This document shows, in pieces, positions 6,068 through 7,479 of a DNA stretch of 7,479 bases (positions are counted from its first letter, which is position 1; each line of letters opens with the position of its first letter). The DNA lies in contig JAHIKR010000392.1 in assembly GCA_018897415.1 (NCBI GenBank), positions 1-7,479 on the forward strand, written 5' to 3'. Below the pieces are notes generated by a model. That model made no database searches, was not told the origin of the DNA, and worked only from the letters and a program-made list of their open reading frames with translations. Made by a program: the position numbers and the translations under genes. Origin of the DNA: Pseudomonadota bacterium (lineage in GTDB: Bacteria > Desulfobacterota > Desulfobacteria > Desulfobacterales > ETH-SRB1).

Positions 6068-6849
6068 TAAATAACCTTTGCCTCCTTATGAAGAGCATTG
6101 ACAAGTTCTGCAACAATTGACTGGGAAGAATCGCCTTTAATAATTCTTCCTCCCTCTCTTTCCGGAGGCAGTTTCATCGCCAAAATCTTTGACTTTGGTT
6201 CTCCGATCTCTGAAGCGTCAACACCTATATCTGAAAGAGACTTAATATCCAGGGGTTTCTTTTTTGCCTTCATGATTCCTGGCAGAGAAGCATAGCGTGG
6301 CTCATTAAGACCTCTCTGCGTTGTAAAAAGAGCTGGCAACGGAGCTTCAAGCACAACTGTTCCACCTTCGACAGTCCTTTGACATTTTATTTTTCCGTCT
6401 GCTATCTCTTCTTTTATAACAAGAGAAATATTTGGAATACCTAAAAACTCCGCCACAGCAGTGCCAACCTGAAAATTATCATCATCAACAGCCCGCTGTC
6501 CGGCAATAATCAAATCAAACTGCAAATCTTTTACGGCTGCAGCAAGGATTCTTGCAATACCCAGAGCATCACAGTTATCTACAACAGGATCTTTTATCAA
6601 TATCCCTTTGTCAGCTCCCATTGCCAAAGCAGTTCTTATTGCCTCTACAGCCCTTTCCTGACCTGCAGAAACAACGGTAACAGAGCCTCCCTGCGCTTCC
6701 TTTATACGAAGAGCTTCTTCAACTGCAAATTCATCATAGGGGTTAATGACCCACTTAATGTATTCAGTCTTTATGGATACTCCGTCATCGGCAATTCCGA
6801 TAAATGATTCTGTAGCCGGAACCTGCTTCAATAATACTATAATTTCCAC
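6067..6849 (-). CDS. etfB: Electron transfer flavoprotein subunit beta
   Basis: The partner of EtfA; cytoplasmic. The N-terminus EIIVLLKQVPAT, WVINPYDEFAVEEALRIKE (33-51), IRTALAMGAD (71-80), the nucleotide-binding loop AGQRAVDDDNFQVG (116-129) and the signature LNEPRYASLPGIMKAKKK (181-198) are all typical of EtfB. Leu181 heads the LNEPRY loop, which in the mammalian protein is the loop docking onto acyl-CoA dehydrogenases. The DDDxxQxG loop resembles the AMP-binding form of canonical ETF rather than the DGDT form I associate with electron-bifurcating ETF (from memory). At 260 aa the length is normal. The start is GTG: an in-frame TAG lies two codons upstream and AAGGAAGGA precedes it by about nine bases. 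Element 3 ends close upstream and the stop codon lies at the edge of element 1, so both ends of the gene border inserted repeats. Confidence 0.96.
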   Translation of the reverse strand: MEIIVLLKQVPATESFIGIADDGVSIKTEYIKWVINPYDEFAVEEALRIKEAQGGSVTVVSAGQERAVEAIRTALAMGADKGILIKDPVVDNCDALGIARILAAAVKDLQFDLIIAGQRAVDDDNFQVGTAVAEFLGIPNISLVIKEEIADGKIKCQRTVEGGTVVLEAPLPALFTTQRGLNEPRYASLPGIMKAKKKPLDIKSLSDIGVDASEIGEPKSKILAMKLPPEREGGRIIKGDSSQSIVAELVNALHKEAKVI

Positions 6850-6870
6850 TTTCTATATCCTTCCTTTCTA

Positions 6871-7043
6871 GTGTCCTGTCATCTATGTAATGTCGCAAAG
6901 ATGACCGTCATTCCCGCGGAAGCGGGAATCCAGAATCACCGAAGTAGCCAGAAATACTGGATTCCCACTCCCCGATCAGGTCGAGGACAGGCTTCGTGGG
7001 AATGACGAGTACCTGATACGATATTTCACGCATGACGCGACAC
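6871..7043. repeat. Nested palindromic repeat (element 3) upstream of etfB
   Basis: Long imperfect inverted arms, about 45 nt each (6871-6915 and 6998-7043), both start GTGTC at the outer edge and end CGTCATTCCC at the inner edge. Inside are a perfect 8-bp hairpin ATTCCCGC/GCGGGAAT with a GGAA loop (6910-6929) and the pair GGGAATCCAG (6924-6933) / CTGGATTCCC (6957-6966), so alternative folds compete. The dinucleotide TA (within CTAG) flanks both ends. The CATTCCCGCG...GCGGGAATCC hairpin is of a kind common between genes in deltaproteobacteria. The element ends about 4 nt before the etfB Shine-Dalgarno region and would lie in its mRNA leader. Confidence 0.75.
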
Positions 7044-7056
7044 TAGTATATAATTA

Positions 7057-7155
7057 GTGTCTGAACGAAAACCTCTCTTTCTGTCATATTGTCAATGCCA
7101 TAAGATTTCTCGCTTCGCTCGAAATGACAAGTTCGGATAGTTTTCGGTCAATCAC
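7057..7155. mobile_element. MITE-like element 2, same end family as element 1
   Basis: A 99-bp element without coding capacity. Its terminal repeats GTGTCTGAACGAAAAC (7057-7072) and GTTTTCGGTCAATCAC (7140-7155) match at 13 of 16 positions, and the left arm matches that of element 1 at 14 of 16. The flanking direct repeat TAATTA (7051-7056 and 7156-7161) is palindromic, so it could also extend the inverted repeat. The core is unrelated to element 1: it carries TGTCAT (7082-7087) and ATGACA (7124-7129) and an ATTTCTCGCTTCGCTCGAAAT hairpin (7105-7125, given here as its two arms ATTTC and GAAAT). It lies only a few bases from element 3. Confidence 0.65.
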
Positions 7156-7162
7156 TAATTAT

Positions 7163-7277
7163 GAACTTTGGCTCATAACCTTTAACTAGTTTAGAGTATT
7201 ATACTATTAAAATGACAGATAACTTCTTTAAATAATTAAATTATTTTAATTTACCACACTTTGACTAATAGGTAAAG
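7163..7277. other. AT-rich intergenic stretch before the repeats
   Basis: Together with elements 3 and 2 this completes the gene-free stretch from 6850 to 7277. It is very AT-rich and contains the palindromic patch around 7228-7255 (runs of TAAATAATTAAATTATTTTA type). It shows no convincing ORF or terminator. The only regulatory candidate is the TATAAT at 7198-7203. Confidence 0.5.
7198..7226 (-). promoter_or_regulatory. Candidate etfB promoter
   Basis: On the minus strand a consensus TATAAT (7203-7198) is preceded at 17-nt spacing by GAAGTT (7226-7221), a poor -35 match. If it is used, transcription would begin near 7190 and give a leader of about 340 nt carrying elements 2 and 3 before etfB. 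In an AT-rich stretch a chance TATAAT is possible, so support is modest. Confidence 0.3.
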
Positions 7278-7466
7278 TTACTTCGTTATAAAAAGATGTA
7301 TGTATTTTGAATTTAGATCTTTTTTTGAAACCGATCCATATTCGCTTTCGATCTCGCTAAAAAGATTTTCCATTGTCTGCCCAAGTTCTCGACTAATATC
7401 ATAAGGGTCGAGACCTGTTTTTTCTGAAAGCCATTTTAAAAAAGATTCTTTCATTAATACATACAT
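7278..7466 (-). CDS. Small hypothetical protein, possibly cut by the window edge
   Basis: A 62-aa ORF that I do not recognise. It is acidic in its middle (ENLFSEIESEY), predicted mostly helical, without a signal peptide, membrane segment or cysteine. ATG 7466 has only AAAAAG directly before it and no proper Shine-Dalgarno spacing; a second in-frame ATG at 7454 is no better. The frame stays open to the right edge of the window, so this may be the C-terminal end of a longer gene. It is separated from etfB by 428 nt of repeats and AT-rich sequence, so it gives no functional clue for the ETF genes. It may also not be translated at all. Confidence 0.4.
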   Translation of the reverse strand: MYVLMKESFLKWLSEKTGLDPYDISRELGQTMENLFSEIESEYGSVSKKDLNSKYIHLFITK

Positions 7467-7479
7467 CTTTTTATAATGA

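Noticed and set aside
5921..6073. An ancestral in-frame etfB-etfA fusion, obtained if element 1 is removed with only a 2-bp TA duplication
   Set aside because: With the 6-bp TAAATA duplication actually visible on both sides, removal gives a normal TAA stop and operon gap instead, which fits ETF genes far better.
6871..7161. CRISPR array or riboswitch in the repeat-rich etfB leader
   Set aside because: The repeats are inverted and nested rather than regularly spaced direct repeats, and no known riboswitch core was recognised; short palindromic elements explain them.

Overview
The window looks like a chromosomal housekeeping stretch from a Gram-negative anaerobe, most likely a deltaproteobacterium near the Desulfobacterales. 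The basis is protein style (a long-chain polyprenyl diphosphate synthase, an exported FlgT-like protein and a canonical EtfBA pair) together with the type of intergenic palindromes. The taxonomic call is an inference and no rRNA gene is present.

Layout. At the left end one plus-strand gene encodes an HU-type nucleoid protein (62-334). It converges on a long series of minus-strand genes, and a bidirectional stem-loop lies between them (350-391). In transcription order (right to left) the minus-strand genes are: a small unrecognised ORF that may start outside the window (7278-7466); etfB (6067-6849) and etfA (4934-5899), the two subunits of electron-transfer flavoprotein; an intrinsic terminator (4862-4899); then a tight five-gene run. 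That run is rimO (3530-4846), a long-chain polyprenyl diphosphate synthase overlapping rimO by 4 nt (2553-3533), an exported FlgT-like protein 3 nt further on (1344-2549), a PgsA-type CDP-alcohol phosphatidyltransferase with a forced TTG start (748-1308) and an acylphosphatase (420-701). Spacing suggests one operon for these five, mixing ribosomal protein modification, isoprenoid and phospholipid synthesis, and an envelope protein.

The most unusual part is around etfBA. Three small palindromic elements without coding capacity (MITE-like) sit there and nowhere else in the window. Elements 1 (5927-6067) and 2 (7057-7155) share terminal inverted repeats beginning GTG(C/T)C(C/T)GAACGAAAAC, have unrelated cores, and are each flanked by a 6-bp AT-rich direct repeat (TAAATA, TAATTA). 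Element 1 separates etfB from etfA. Removing it with one copy of TAAATA restores a normal etfB TAA stop and a 20-nt gap to etfA, so it reads as a recent precise insertion that did not change the EtfB protein. Element 3 (6871-7043) is a larger nested palindrome that ends a few bases from the etfB Shine-Dalgarno sequence and shares the GTGTC terminus.

No tRNA, rRNA, CRISPR array or transposase gene was seen. The only clear candidates for something undescribed are the element family, its placement inside the ETF operon, and the terminator placed directly before a rimO start that lacks a Shine-Dalgarno sequence.
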